Assembly (NCBI GenBank): GCA_003013855.2
Contig: ML058447.1
Coordinates: forward strand, 3,224,001 to 3,288,000
Length of the DNA stretch: 64,000 nt
Reading direction: 5' to 3'
DNA from: Liriodendron chinense
Lineage: Eukaryota; Streptophyta; Magnoliopsida; Magnoliales; Magnoliaceae
The notes under the pieces were generated by a model. That model had not been told where the DNA came from. It saw only the letters and a list, made by a program, of their open reading frames with translations, and made no database searches. Each line of letters opens with the position of its first letter. Position 1 is the stretch's first letter. The position numbers and the translations under genes are program-made. This document shows positions 33,994 to 46,820 of this stretch, one piece after another.

Positions 33994-34067
<74 letters not shown>
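33994..34067. repeat. (TA)n microsatellite
   Basis: About 36 uninterrupted AT units. Confidence 0.95.
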
Positions 34068-34069
<2 letters not shown>

Positions 34070-34450
34070 CGTATGTTTGTTGCTTGATTTATTGCAATGT
34101 AAAAATTCAATATGGATGCAACTTGTGTTAAATGATTGACCTAACTTTGAGTTTGGGCAAGGTTGTCAAGGTCCTTTGAATTGGGATAGGCTGGAAATTG
34201 CCAACCCCATTTGAATTCAAGTTGGGTTCAGGTTAAGCAAATGTGGGTCTAGTTAGGGTACAATGAGAATACTCGCATGTATTTTGGTTGGGTTGATCTC
34301 AGGTTGGATTTACTTGGGTTGACTTGGGCTGGGCACCTTAAGTTGGAGTTTCGGTCAGGTGTGGTCCCAAGTTGGGTCCTCATGAGATTGGGTTGGGGAT
34401 GGCTTGTCCTCAACCCAACCTAATTCACCCAAGTCGCACCCCTAATTTTT
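34070..34450. mobile_element. possible hAT-like MITE
   Basis: Rich in GGGTTGG/CCAACCC inverted motifs and ends CACCCAAGTCGCACCCCTAA, as in plant hAT elements. The left end and target duplication were not resolved. Confidence 0.3.
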
Positions 34451-35530
34451 TCAACTTTTTCTATGCTCACAAAGGGATCCATATAGTCCACCTACAAAGT
34501 AGGGGTGTAAGACGAGTGCATGAGAACATTGTCTCCTCTATATGGTATGAACCTTAAATCCACAAGGTGTAATGGCTCTTGAATTCATAAGAAATAAAGA
34601 AAATTCAAAAATATCATATTGATGTCCTTCTAAGACGAAATTACAATGCCTTAAATAATAAAATATAAACCTTAATTAAGAGTCCTAATTTGCTTAAACT
34701 AGAATTTAAACAACATAGTAAAGTTTACTAAAAATAAAAAGTTCTAATTTAAATACACAAGATGATTTCTAACACAATTTTAAGCAATTCCTAAAAAGAC
34801 ATTATGTATTTAAACTCTAAAATGAAGGAGATAAGTGTCTAACCTGAAACTTACTAAAAATAATAAGTTTTTTCACAAAATTGTAATGTAAAATTGGAAA
34901 GCATTGTTTTCTTGTGAAACGTACTGATGCGACCCAATATGGGGGTCGGTTCACCAAAGATGGTCTCTTATTGTCAAAATTTATAGGTCATATGTCTCGT
35001 AATGATAACTGGATAAAAAGTTACGACTGATTTACAATTTGCACTTCAAACAACAATTTTTCCCCATCTCGATTGAATTTCTTTGAATCGGATGCATGAA
35101 GGGCCTAGTTACGTCATGCTCTACATAAAATTGGGCCCGGATTTAACAAATTACTTCTGCTTCCATTTGGCCTTTTTTTAGTCCAATCATGCTAGGAATG
35201 TATCTATCCCACGTGCACATCCGCAACATTATTGTCGGGAGTGTATGATCAAGCTTAATGCAGACCACCTTGATGTGCGTATGACATCCACTTTGTCCAT
35301 CAAATGCACCAATGCATGTGGACTCATAATCTCTAAAATCTTTAGATTTGCCTAGTGTAGCTCACCTGAGTTTTTTTATTTGCGTGATTTTTGGGATGTC
35401 TCTTTATCTTGGTGCAAGGAGTAAAGGAATAGATGTAAAATAAACAACACAATGGCCCATGAAGGTTTCTCTGGTGGGTGTTCCCATCCTCATCGTTCCC
35501 TGCAATATGGCCTATCTAAGTTTAAATCAT
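34451..35530. other. intergenic, no gene seen
   Basis: AT-rich with no supported feature. Confidence 0.5.
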
Positions 35531-35534
35531 TCGG

Positions 35535-35715
35535 GGATCGCCCGCTAGCCCAGCTAGTAGACGCCTACGCGTTTCAACTGCTGGTCTCGAGTTTGAAACA
35601 TAATAACCCCCACCAGTGGGTAGGAGCATCATGTGACTGACTGGGTGGGTGCAGTATTCATCTAATAGCGTGTGTGCGTTGTATGACTAACCCAAAAAAA
35701 TAAAAATATAAAAAT
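35535..35715 (+). mobile_element. possible tRNA-derived SINE
   Basis: An A-box-like TAGCCCAGCTAGTAGA (35547) and a B-box-like GGTCTCGAGTTTGAAAC (35583) are spaced as in a Pol III promoter. An A-rich tail begins near 35693. The B box deviates from consensus, so the call is tentative. Confidence 0.45.
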
Positions 35716-36518
35716 TAAATCATCTTGATTTTTTCAATCTTGTTCTAACATAGGGTTTTGCAATTGTTAAATGAAGTAGAAGTCTATCGAAAAATTAAAA
35801 ATAAATTGATCAATCAGGTTGAAGCACGTACTTAGATACATTGTCCTTAAAGCGTAATTCGCCCACTCTCTTCATAAATCAGAAATTGCTGAGGGGTTGT
35901 AGGCGAATTGCTTTCACAATATAACCAGTCTATTAAGTCTTATATGCAACAATCACGAATGGACTACTGATAGAACTCGGCTAACACAGCTATCTCTAAC
36001 AGATGCTGTGGAAACTAGACACATGCTCGAGTGCATGCATGCATGTGTTCCAGTCGCAACTCGAGGATCTTTCTCTCAATTTTTTTAAGTATATTCAAAA
36101 CACCCAACTTATAAACTGAAGTTTTTTCTCCACTTTATCCGATGTGAGACTAAAAAAAAAAACATTATCTTGGCGTTTTCAAAATCACTTGGGAGGGAAA
36201 CAAAATTTCAAACAATTTTATTTTATTTATTTTATTTTTTAAAACATAAAAATTCTCAACCCCCCCATATGTTGCAATCAGAGTTCAGGTGTTGCACGCT
36301 CTTCCTCCCTCATAGGATTCCGGTCCCTCACAACTCACCATTTGTTCAGTGGTGGAAGACTGCTAGGCGATTCGGACGAGGAGAGGCTGAAGAAGCTATG
36401 CGCAGCACATGTCCAAACCCGGCACACGTGTACGTGATCCTTGCACCCTCATCAGCTGGAGGGTAACGTAAACATGCCGTGACCACAAATCATGGTCTAT
36501 TCCTTTTTACGCTTGGGA
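35716..36518. other. intergenic, no gene seen
   Basis: AT-rich. The frame at 36170-36466 has no coding features I can recognise. Confidence 0.45.
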
Positions 36519-36566
36519 TGCATTTGGTTGCACCAAATATCATGATATTTGGTGCAACCAAACGCA
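36519..36566. repeat. near-perfect 48-base hairpin
   Basis: A 20-base perfect arm on each side of centre ATCATGAT (36523-36562), extending to 24 bases with one mismatch. Outer motif GCATTTGGTTG/CAACCAAACGC. It looks like two terminal repeats of a Tourist-like element joined head to head. Confidence 0.9.
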
Positions 36567-36772
36567 CCTTTAACTAGATATGTATGCAGAAATGAGAATA
36601 TAGTCCATTGATCAATATCTTTTCGTACACGTCCATTTTTCTCGTAACATGCGGCCCACCTAATGAATGGCCAGCCTGATTTTTGGGCCAGGGTGTAGAT
36701 GGTGCCATCCACTAGATGAGTGGCCTGGATGCTACAGAGGCGTGCCATGGTTGACATGTGTTCCTCGAATCC

Positions 36773-37290
36773 GAGAGCGGATTAGGTGAGACCCCGGGCT
36801 CACCTAAGACGGTGCAGCCCTTACTGTGGGTTACCGTGGGCAATGTATGTATTATGTATCCACGCTGTCCATCCATTTTTCAATATTATTTTATGGGATT
36901 ATACCAAAAAGGAAGCATATCTAATCATCAGGTGGACCATAACATAAGAAACAGGGGTGATTGACCATTAATGGGCCAGAGAAGTTTTGGATGAAGCTGA
37001 TATTTGGTTTTTCCCTTCATCCAGGCTCATGTGACCTCATCGACAGATTTGATGGTAAATAAACACTACGGAAACATAAAGGTGAGTCCCGAGAAGTTTT
37101 TAATGGTCTGATGGTCAATCACCACTGTTTCTTATGGTATGGTCCACCTGATAATTTCCTCCGCTCCATTTTGGGGATAATACCCTAAGATGATCTGTAA
37201 AAACAGATGGACGGAGTGGATATATAATACATACATCAAGGTGGGCCCCACGGTAACCCCACGGTAAGGGCCGCACCTAATCCGCTCTTC
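36773..37290. mobile_element. palindromic Mutator-type MITE
   Basis: Ends GAGAGCGGATTAGGTG and inverted CACCTAATCCGCTCTTC. Inner arms CCACGCTGTCCATCCATTTT and inverted GATGGACGGAGTGGAT. Flanks TCGAATCC/TGGAATCC agree at 7 of 8 bases. Confidence 0.85.
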
Positions 37291-37703
37291 TGGAATCCCC
37301 TTCTAGATCCATCCTCGTGCAAGTGGTCCCAGCACTTCCCGAAGGTTTACGAGATAGTCCTACATCAATCAATCGTCAGTCAACGCATTATATATAATGG
37401 TTGTACGGTTGGTAAATCTAGACCATCCATTTGGTGGGCTGTACCGTGGATGGCCCACAAAGGAAAAAAAATCACTTTGCTTCCCCAATTATAGATATCG
37501 TACGTATAAACAGTCATCAATTTGAATGATGAAAATTCAAAGTGGCCAATGATGGACATTTGAAGGATAAAATCTATTCACAGGAAGAAAGAATCCGAAT
37601 TATGTTAGGTTGTGTCATAGTAGGCAGTTATTGGCAGGTCCCACCGGCGATGGGTGCAATGAACCGAGTACGGTTCATATGGACGAACTAGGCCGATATC
37701 TTA

Positions 37704-37916
37704 GAAAGGGGATTGCGTCTTGCCTCTGCGCCTGGACCACTCGGTCCAGGCAGCGGCTGTATGGAGCACACGGTGATGTATTGGTTTTATCTATGCCGTC
37801 CATCTATTTTTACAAATCATTTTAGCTTACGAGACCAAAAATACGGTAGATCTATTGCTCAAGTGGACCCCACAGAGTCCCTGCCTGGAACAAGTCGTGG
37901 GACGCAATCCGCTTCT
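37704..37916. mobile_element. short palindromic MITE derivative, 213 bp
   Basis: Ends GAAAGGGGATTGCGTC and inverted GACGCAATCCGCTTCT. Flanks GATATCTTA/GATATTTTA agree at 8 of 9. It carries only part of the family's interior, so it is an internal deletion derivative. Confidence 0.75.
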
Positions 37917-39160
37917 GATATTTTAACCTTTGTTTGTGTGGGCAAGCCAACACGTCTAAGGTATCACTCAAAAATCGTAGCACCATTAACGATACACCCA
38001 CTCTATTTAATAAATTGATGTTTTTATTAGAGAGCTTACAACGTACCATCTTTCCGGCGGACCGTCCAGGCAGAGGCTCTGCAGGGCCCACCGTCCACAC
38101 CATCCATCCATTTTTCTATATTAATTTGTAGAATGGACCCGGAAAAGAGTTAGATCCAAAGCTCAAGTGTACCTAAACCTGGGAAAATTCAACCCGCCTA
38201 CTAACTCGATCCGACCTGATTTAGTTTTTTCAGTTTAGGGTTGGAAAATTTGACCCGACCTGACGTGGATTTTAATGGGTCGTGTTAGGGTTAAGGTTAA
38301 GGCGACCCGACCTAACCTAACCTGAATCATTTAAGGGTTAAGTAGACCATTATATATTGATTTTCTTATTAGTTAAAAAATACATAGTTTTTTGTTTCTC
38401 ACGCACCTTACAAGGACGGTCCATGTCTGTCAATTTAATAGACATGTGCACACCAATAATCACATTTTATGACATGTAGAACTAAAATATCATGAGATTT
38501 TTTATTTTTTTCAATTTCTAGTGCTTATTTATTGGAGAACTCAAATGGTAGCTAACGGACTATAAAATAAATTAATAAAATTATCTTAATGATTATATTT
38601 ATTTGATTGTTGATGGGAATTTATTGGATGGTTAAAATGAAAGGATTAAATTGTTACATTTCAATAATTGTGCCTACAATTTAGCTATTTAAAAAAATTA
38701 AATATCAAATGGTCTTGTCGATTTAATCCAATGGTCAAAAATATAAAAATAGAATTGTTGAACATTAATTGATTAGTTAAGATGAAATATTAAATGTCCA
38801 TTTCAAAAGCTCTATATGCAGGATCCATAGCACGAATGGTCCCCGCAGAGCCCCCGCCCGGAACAAGTGCCAGGACGCATTCTGCTTCTGATATTTTAAC
38901 TTTGTTTCTGTGGTCCAGCCAACACTTCGAAGGTATCACTAAAAAACGCATCACTATTTACATTACACTGACTCTATTTAATAAATGGATGTTTTCATTA
39001 GATAGCTTACAACGTACCATCTTTCCAGCGAACTGTCCAGGCAGAGGCTCTGTGGGGCCCACTGTGATGTATGGATTTTAACCACGCCGTTTATCCATTT
39101 TTCCAGTTTACTTTATGGAAGGGACCGGAAATGAGTTATATCCAAAGCTTAAGTGTACCT
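37853..39160. repeat. direct duplication of ~330 bases, spacing ~960
   Basis: 37853-38178 and 38815-39160 are about 85% alike through GCTTCTGATATTTTAAC, CTCTATTTAATAAAT and AGCTTACAACGTACCATCTT, ending AAGTGTACCT. The ~640 bases between copies hold GACCCGACC-rich hAT-like sequence (38179-38370) and AT-rich DNA. Confidence 0.85.
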
Positions 39161-39455
39161 GTTTATTTACCTGTTCGTAAGGACATATAAACTTGGATGA
39201 AGGGAAAAGACAAATATCAGTTTGATCCAAAACTACTGCGGCTCGAGAAATTTTTAATGGTGGGAGTTCTATCCCTACCACGTGGTTCACTTGAGCCTTG
39301 GATCTGCGTTATTTTTTGGTTCATATTCTAAAAAAAACTTGGAAAAAATGGATTGACGGCGTGGATAAAACCCATACATCACGGTGGACCCCACAGAGCC
39401 CTGCCTAGACGGATTATTGTCCAGCCGGGGCAGGACTCAATCAGCTGCCCTTTCC
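39040..39455. mobile_element. palindromic MITE family copy
   Basis: Starts CTGTGGGGCCCACTGTGATG. The right arm is GACGGCGTGGATAAAACCCA then CATCACGGTGGACCCCACAG. It overlaps the second copy of the 37853/38815 duplication. Confidence 0.75.
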
Positions 39456-39559
39456 GGCCAACATGCAACTTCTGTAGGACATCAATGCCATTAAAACGGT
39501 ATGTCCTACCAGGAAGATCACATAGGATAAAAATCAGGGCCATCCGCTCACCAGGTAGT

Positions 39560-40085
39560 CACACCAATGGGATCAACAAACAACCAACGGTCCATTGCAC
39601 ACCACATATGCCACACATGTGCAAGTATGGCACATAGGTGCGAGATCCAATCCATCCATCAGGTTGGTCGGAATTTCTGCTCAAAAATAAATGTTGTTCC
39701 AGTCAGCAAGTGGGCCCAATTTCTTCCCAGCAGTGCATTTGTTTTGTAAACCGTGGATCAACCTGATTCTAGATCCAGGGCATCGATATACTAGTACTCC
39801 TCTGATGTACGGATTGGATCTCGGACCTACAGGCCATGTTTGGCACGTGTGTGCCTGAGCTGTCTTGCAGTTGTACGTGTGTGAGCTTGCCAAAGCTGGA
39901 AGCTTTGTATCAATCGATAACATACATCCAACCCATTGGACGGTTAGTCATCGTCCATCCAGCGGATAACTTCCAATCTACTATGTGCATAGGGAATCCA
40001 GCCTGTCCAATATGTTGGCCCCACTCTGAAGATAACCCTATGCAAAAATCAGCCCTATCCACTTATCAGGTGGGCAATACCACAT
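39560..40085. mobile_element. probable MITE, third family
   Basis: GAGATCCAATCCATCCATCA (39649) and a related inverted GGATTGGATCTCGGACC (39811), with CACGTGTGTG motifs. Shared with 10390-10760 in the NSUN6 intron. Ends not fixed. Confidence 0.4.
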
Positions 40086-40839
40086 AAAGTAACATATAGC
40101 CGTTGATAATAACAAAACGCAAGTATGGTCCAGCTGACAAGTCCATGGGGCTAATTTTAGTACAAGGTCATCCACATGACTATTGAACGGGTTGGATCAT
40201 GCACACACATGACATATTCAAAGTTATCTGATAGGCGGACGGTATTGTATTATCCAACTAGTTGGATATGAGCATTTTTTTGGTAATGTAACGTGGGAAG
40301 AAAATGAACCTTGACCATTACAATAAGCCAAGTTGTCGGTCCATTGGGCTATAGAACGTGGGTTGGCACATCACTTACATTGATTTTGCTTCCTTAATTT
40401 ATAAAATATGGTTGTTTATCTAATTGCATTTAATTAATAAAAATGCTCTAATGCTCTGGTGGCACCATAAGTTATAGTGCTCCTAGTTGTATTAGTTTAC
40501 TTGGAAGGTCTAATTGAGCCATCTAAACCGTCCATTGAGTGGAAGACACATTTTTAGGCCTCCTTGGAAAAATTGCACTGGCCAGATGATCAAATACATA
40601 CTTGATTTGGCCTTATTTTCCAAGCCATGGTTAGGATGGTTATAATTACCTACTGCCCTAACCACCGACAATGAAATTGAGGATTGGACCTACATTTGCT
40701 CAAACGATCTTGACAATCCATATTAATGATCATTAATTAGTTGAATAATATTTGTTAGATTAGTTGAATCTTTGTAAATAAGTTTAGTGTCATGTCAAGG
40801 AGACTTACCACCAAAGTTATTTTCGTACTTAAACAATCA
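40086..40839. other. intergenic, no gene seen
   Basis: AT-rich; no supported feature. Confidence 0.5.
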
Positions 40840-42419
40840 ATGAAGAGATATAAAGAAAAGAAGAAGGATTTTTATATAGCCTTTATTAACTTAGAGAGAG
40901 CTTAAAATAGGAGTCTTAAAAAGTTAACCTAGTGAGTATTAAGAAAGAAATGAGCTTTGATAAGATATATTGATATAAATAAAGATATGCATGAACCAAT
41001 AGTAATAAATACAAAGACCACTAGTAGTGAGATAAAGCGAGTTCGCAATTATTGTTGGCTTGCGCCAAGGGTTGGCATTAAACTTATACCTTTTTTTTAT
41101 TAGTTATGTATGAGTTACCAGGCATTTATATGAAGAGAATTGGAGTTGTGCCTTGAAAAAATGAGGGCAAATCATAACTATTGATAACATGATGGTATCT
41201 AATGATATTAATAGTCTTTATTTTAAGCCATGAGGATCATTGGTTGGATAAGTTACAATGCCAAAGTTAACATGTGGGAGTACCTTAAATGTTCAAGACA
41301 TGGATTAAAGGAGATAGATTCCTCTTGTGTCCTTGGAAACTTGAGAGTATACATGGCAATCACAGACTAAGGGAGAGATGTGGGTTGTGGATTTCAACAC
41401 CTTGTTTTGCTATAACCACGTAGTGAGTTGAAGGATAAACTTGTGGCTAATACTATTATTATGTGGTCATCTTACTTGAGGAGACTAATGACAAGTTAGC
41501 ATGCCTTCCTTCAGTTTGATATAGGAGTGTAAGTGTCCCATGGGAATATACTCTTATTTTTTAACTTATGAGGCACTTATATGGATGAATCAAGTTCAAG
41601 TCTTTAGACTAAGAGGTTCGTTATGCTTGAGATATGACCGATTTGAGGATGTCTTAAGAGTTCAAGATCTTTATTCTTAGCAGTAAGGATGTGTGAGGAG
41701 TTCAAGTCTCGATAACATGTGCTTTAACTTAATTTAGAAGATCATCATGAGACTTTTTATTCTTAGAAACTTGGGAATATTGAAACACCGATCATAAAGT
41801 TATAAATTTAAAATCTAATTTTTAAAAAACTTTATTTTCTATTACGTTTCAAACATCCCATAAAAAAGATCTCTTGGTGTGTATTGCTTGCAGATGGCAT
41901 AATATTGATTGATAAGATGCCGGACAGTATAAACACAGCTAAATTTATGTAAGAGTGCTTTAACATCTAAAGGATTTAAAATTAGTTAGACTTAAATCAG
42001 AGTATAAGAAGCATAATTTTAATAGCAATAGAAGCAAGATTGCGGAATTAGTTAAAATTGTTGACCAAGAAGTTTTTCAAAATAACTTTTGATATCTTGA
42101 GTCAATGATTTATAAGAGTGAAGAGATTGAGAAGTATATTGCCCATATTATCCAGGTGATGTGAAGAAATTGAAATGTGCCTCTAAAGTTTATAAGATCA
42201 TCGTGTGCCGCTTAAGTTGAAAAAGGAAATTTATAGGATAACAATAAGACTAATCATATTTCGAGGTACTTAAAAAACAGTATTTTTATAAGATAAACAT
42301 AAGTGAAATTAGGATGTTGAAACGGATGAGTGAAAAAACAAGAAAAGATAGAATAAAAATTGAATGCATTCAATGGAATTTTAGAATAACACCAATACAT
42401 AATAAGAAAATATATATAT

Positions 42420-43160
42420 AGAGTCGTTTGGTAGCTTGTAAATGAAAGTAAATGAGAAATGGATTTGGAGGTAAATGAATTGGGAGTAAATGGCTTTACA
42501 AAGTTGTATTTAGATGAAAGTAAATGAAATACATTTGAAATTAAAATATTTTATTTGGATGGGAGTAAATGGGAGGAATTGGAATGTATTTGAATTTTTC
42601 AATATATTCACAGAAATATATATGATATTTCAAATCAGCTTTAATATCCCAAAATTAGTGCACGTATGCGGTACTTAATAGAATGGTTGTAATAAGCCCA
42701 TTGAAACATATACTTTAGCGAAAAATGAAAAAATTTCAAGCCTTGGGTAGGCCACAAACATAAGACCACACATAAATAACTTGCAAACATTTTTAACCAT
42801 CTATTTAGATTGCCATCTTTTAAATGGTTTAGATCATTCTTTTAGTGTGATTTTAGTGATGTAGCAAATATTTGGATTATTGGGGAGTATCATTAGTGTG
42901 ACCCATGTATGGCGGACATGTGCATAGTGGGACCTTTGTTTACAAGTACGACTCTTTCAAGTGAGCTCAAAAAGTCATTTCACCCCCATTTACTTCCAAA
43001 TCCTCTTTCGTAGGAAGAGTTTCATTTACATGCACATTAATTCTCATTTCATTTTATTTACATGCATTTACTTCCATTCAAACATATCCCAAATTCTATT
43101 TACCTCCATTTACTCCTAATTTCACTCATTTACCTCCATTTACTCCCATCCCAATAGATA
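42420..43160. mobile_element. MITE-like element with GTAAATG repeats, nested in the LINE
   Basis: The left part has repeated GTAAATGAAAGTAAATGAG-type motifs starting GAGTCGTTTGGTAGC. The right part has inverted CATTTACTTCCATTCAAAC and CATTTACTCCCATCCCAA. It lies between two halves of the same RTE reading. Target duplication not resolved. Confidence 0.6.
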
Positions 43161-43371
43161 ATTTGATTATGTGCAATAGAGATTAAAAAAGAATTACACG
43201 AGCTAAAAAGAGTGAGTTTGCATTATTTGAAGGCTCTAAAAAAATAAGACAAAAACCCAAAAGACGATGAACAAAGACATTATTAAAATACTTAATAACT
43301 CGTAGTTTAATTGAAGTTATGGCTCTTGATGGGGTGCAATGGCATAAAAGGGTTTATGTAGCCCACCCTTT

Positions 43372-43505
43372 TTTTTTTTTTACACACCCACACCCACACC
43401 TATGCACCCACACTACAATGGGTACTCCCTACTTGAACCCATGACCTCATGTTGAAATGCTTGTAAGTCTACCACTGAAGCATGAGTAACGACCTAGCCG
43501 TTGCC
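43372..43505 (-). mobile_element. tRNA-derived SINE, copy 1
   Basis: The minus strand has an A-box-like TGCTTCAGTGGTAGACTT and a B-box GGTCATGGGTTCAAGTA about 40 bases apart, then GT-rich sequence ending in an A-run (T-run 43372-43382). It is inserted inside the RTE 3' region. Sister copy at 56641-56785. Confidence 0.8.
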
Positions 43506-43560
43506 AATTATTTGAGATAAGGCTATGACAATGACAACGGCGGCCGCGATGTATCTTTGG

Positions 43561-44664
43561 ATTGTAACCCATGGAATATATGCTCAACTTGATAAACAGT
43601 CTATGTCAATGACCTGAGCTGCATGAGAGTCTCAATGCAACTAGAGCGCTGTCACAAAGTATTTTGAGAGTACCGTAGCATTTCTCGTTAATTAATTGAT
43701 AATACAGAATGTAATTAAAAAGATAATAGTTACCATGAGATATTACTTTATCATAATAAGGTAAGTTTTATTATGCGGTTGTATTCATCATTGCAATTTG
43801 AACATGGGTTTGCTTGCTAATGAAGGGGCAGCAGCTGTTTTGGATTCTCATCAAGCAATTGCCGACTGTCCATCCGAAACCCGTTTACGGCATATGGGCC
43901 GTTCATTAGGTAGGTGCACTTGAGCACCCACCTCTGAGAGGCTGACTCACCATACATGACAATTTGAGACGTCCAACTTGTTCGATCCAATGGTCTGGAT
44001 CACTTAATCATGGCCCCACCTATACAAACTAGAAATCTAAGTATATTATTCCTTTCCTTGTTCATGGATCTGACAATTCTTCCTATCTTGTCGGTACCAT
44101 AGATTCCAAAGACTGGAGGACTTGTATAGAATGCTCGACTCCGACGCTTTGTAAACTAGATTATTGGCAAGGAATTATAGATACTCTGAATGTGCATGAC
44201 GCTTGATACACACACACTCAGAAATAGTACACATGAGATACGCTAACTCAAGTTAAAACGACTAAAAATTGTGAATCTACTGTACCTAAGTGAGAGATCT
44301 AAGATGAGATCTTGGACTCTTGTTTGTGGAGATAGAACTGTTGGATAGTTTAAATTTCTGACCGTCCAATTAATGTCCACCAATCCTATAATACGGTAAT
44401 CAACTAAATATAATTCTTGGTTCATGATACATCTAAATTAGGTACCAAAATTTTACTTATGATTTTGACTTCCTTATTTTCCTAAGTATGCAATTTCTAA
44501 GTAATATATGAGTGCTCGTGTATAGTCTATTATTCTCTGTCAGGGTATCAAAGTTTTTCTATATGAGACCATGGTTCACTAACCAGAGGGTTGCATTCCA
44601 CCGTTGATTGACCAATGACCATGCCTCAAAAAATCACATATAGGAAGATTCTGAGCACCGAGCT
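43561..44664. other. intergenic, no gene seen
   Basis: AT-rich; no supported feature. Confidence 0.5.
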
Positions 44665-45135
44665 TGGGGAAGCGGATTGTGTACTGAGGAAACTCTGTGG
44701 GGTCCACCGTGATTGATGTATTTTATCCACTCCGTCCATCTATTTTACCAGATAATTTTATGTCTTGAGACAAACAATAAAGCATATAAAAATCTCAAGT
44801 GGACCACACCACAGGAAACAGTGTGAATTGAACGTGTACTGTTAAAAAATTCTTTGGGGCCACTTAAGTTTTGGATCAAGCTGATATTTGTGTTTTCCCT
44901 TCATCCATGTATGTGTGATCTAATGAACAGGTTGGATGATAAATAAACATCATTGCGGGCCCTAGCAAGGTTTCAACGGTGGAAATCATTAAACCCACTG
45001 TTTCCTGTGGTATGGTCCACCTGAGTTTTGGATATACTTCAATTTTGGGCTCAACCCCTAAAATGATCTGGAAAAACGGATGGACGGTGTAGATAAACCA
45101 CATACATTCACAGTGTGCCCAACTTAGTTTACTCG
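44665..45135. mobile_element. palindromic MITE family copy
   Basis: Left end AAGCGGATTGTGTACTGAGG then TGGGGTCCACCGTGAT. The right arm has GATGGACGGTGTAGATAAAC and CAGTGTGCCCAACTTAGTTT then ACTCGGTAC. The interior shows the full family layout. No clear target duplication. Confidence 0.8.
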
Positions 45136-46811
45136 GTACGATAAAAGCTGAGTAACAAAGTACTCATCCCATTTCATTCTACCGATGATGTTGTAGGGAC
45201 AAAGTCACAAAGTCTATCCATTGCGTGGCCCATCAGAAGAATGGTGGGCCCCACTTGTCATAACTCCAGAGTACCCTGTGCAAATTATGTGGCCGGCCGA
45301 GAAACATGTAACTATGACACATTAATTGAGCCACTTTTACAGTTAATGGTCCTGCGCCAGACACTGGAAGTGACCGTCACCCACCATCCATGCCACTGGT
45401 GCAAGCAAGAATGGTTGATACTCAGGCATCAAAAAGATGTATACGTGGCATACAGGTAACGCAATCCAAACCGTCCAAACTATGGACCTCAATTTAGACA
45501 GATCATAAATATAAAGGTCCACTGCACGTAATAGATGATTGAAATGAAAATTATCCAACGGTCTGAATTCATCAAACAAATGTCCACAAATCAGACTTTA
45601 GGATTGCTCAGCCAATATGATTTTGGCATTGTGGCCTATCCAAACTATGTCCTAGAATTAGAAAAGGTTAATCTGAGCTAATATATCCCTTACAATTCAT
45701 TGGTACCAGCGTATTAAGCATCATACTCTGCCAGAGTATCAAATAAACTCCCTTACATGATTGAGCTGGGTCTTTACATGCTCACTAGTTGACAGGCAAC
45801 CCAGCCATATCCATATATTTCAAAGCTCAATGAAACCCTACCTCCGGGTGAGCTTTCTCAAGCGACGAGCATAGAGGCACCACAGGTGCCAATTTCGCAC
45901 ATGCATCCAGAATCCTGGACGTTCATAGAGTGGGCCCCACGGTTCTTTCCATCATACCCTAAATCGGGCTTGCCATAAATCACTTACGAGATGATTTTTG
46001 GACCGTTTTGGCTATGGTCATTCTAAAGGTCCGTTTCTTCGTTACGTGTATGGCTCACTGGATAATTTGATTGGGACACGCTTTTGGACGACCAAAAAAT
46101 GGCCATCGTGGCCACCCTATGAACGTTCGAGATCCGCACGCATCAGTTGACACGTGTTGCGCTTTTGCGATTCGACCTTGAAGATGCTGCATCTGGAATT
46201 TCAATTTCCAGTTAATGCTTGCATCAGAATCAGTTAACTGGAAGTTGAAGTACGCTAAAGGAAATGATATTTAGACCCTATATTTTTAATTTTAACTGCT
46301 ATTTTTCTATTTCTAGTAGTGGATTAGCACCTGCACCGATATGCGGTATGGAAATACAAGAAAAAGGAGCGGCGGTAGAAATGATACGTGGTTTCAATAT
46401 TGTCCGTCCATGTCTAGTATCACGGACAGAAAGCGGCATGGTAGAATACATCCCTACCTTTAAGAAGATATATACTTCGGGAATGCAGCAGTTCGATGGA
46501 GCTACTTTAAAACAATCCAAACCGTTTAAATGATGGGCCGAATATAAAAAAAAGAGAGTGAGATTGAATAGTTTAAATCTTTGATTATCTGAAGTTTATG
46601 TCCACAATCTATATTCTAAAGAAAATTGTCAATTGATCAAACTGTTATTACCAATTTAAGTGTTTTGATTTTCAGGATATCCCTAATCCATGGTGAGGCC
46701 CATCATATAAACCGCTTAGATGATTGAACGATGACCCGAATCGAAAGATAAAATCCAAGACGTGTTGCATAGCAGTAAGTCGGGATGTATTCTAGCAAGC
46801 CTCTCTAGATA
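45136..46811. other. intergenic, no gene seen
   Basis: Scattered GGGCCC motifs. An open frame at 46264-46533 has no recognisable domain and may be chance. Confidence 0.45.
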
Positions 46812-46820
46812 GACCACAAC

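Larger units (their letters stand above)
40840..43560 (+). pseudogene. RTE-type LINE reverse transcriptase, decayed and interrupted
   Basis: Broken frames read in order: FYIAFINLERA (plant RTE LDLEKAYD region, ~40875), KDMHEP then APRVGIKLIP (~40985-41085), ADGIILIDK with catalytic ADD changed to ADG (~41890), and ILSQ, RLRSILPI (~42090-42150). Then come VPLKLKKEIYRITIRLIIF (~42205) and KTRKDRIKIECIQWNF-like residues (~42335). After a MITE (42420-43160) it resumes with EGSKKIRQKPKR and IEVMALDGVQWHKRVYVAHP (43225-43370). After a SINE, the typical RTE 3' end TTTGAGATAAGGCTATGAC is present (43511-43529). Many stops; non-functional. About 650 bases near 41200-41860 do not match the family and may be another insertion. 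Confidence 0.8.

Noticed and set aside
35547..35600. Functional tRNA gene
   Set aside because: A and B box-like motifs are present but no cloverleaf or acceptor stem can be drawn. A SINE head is more likely.
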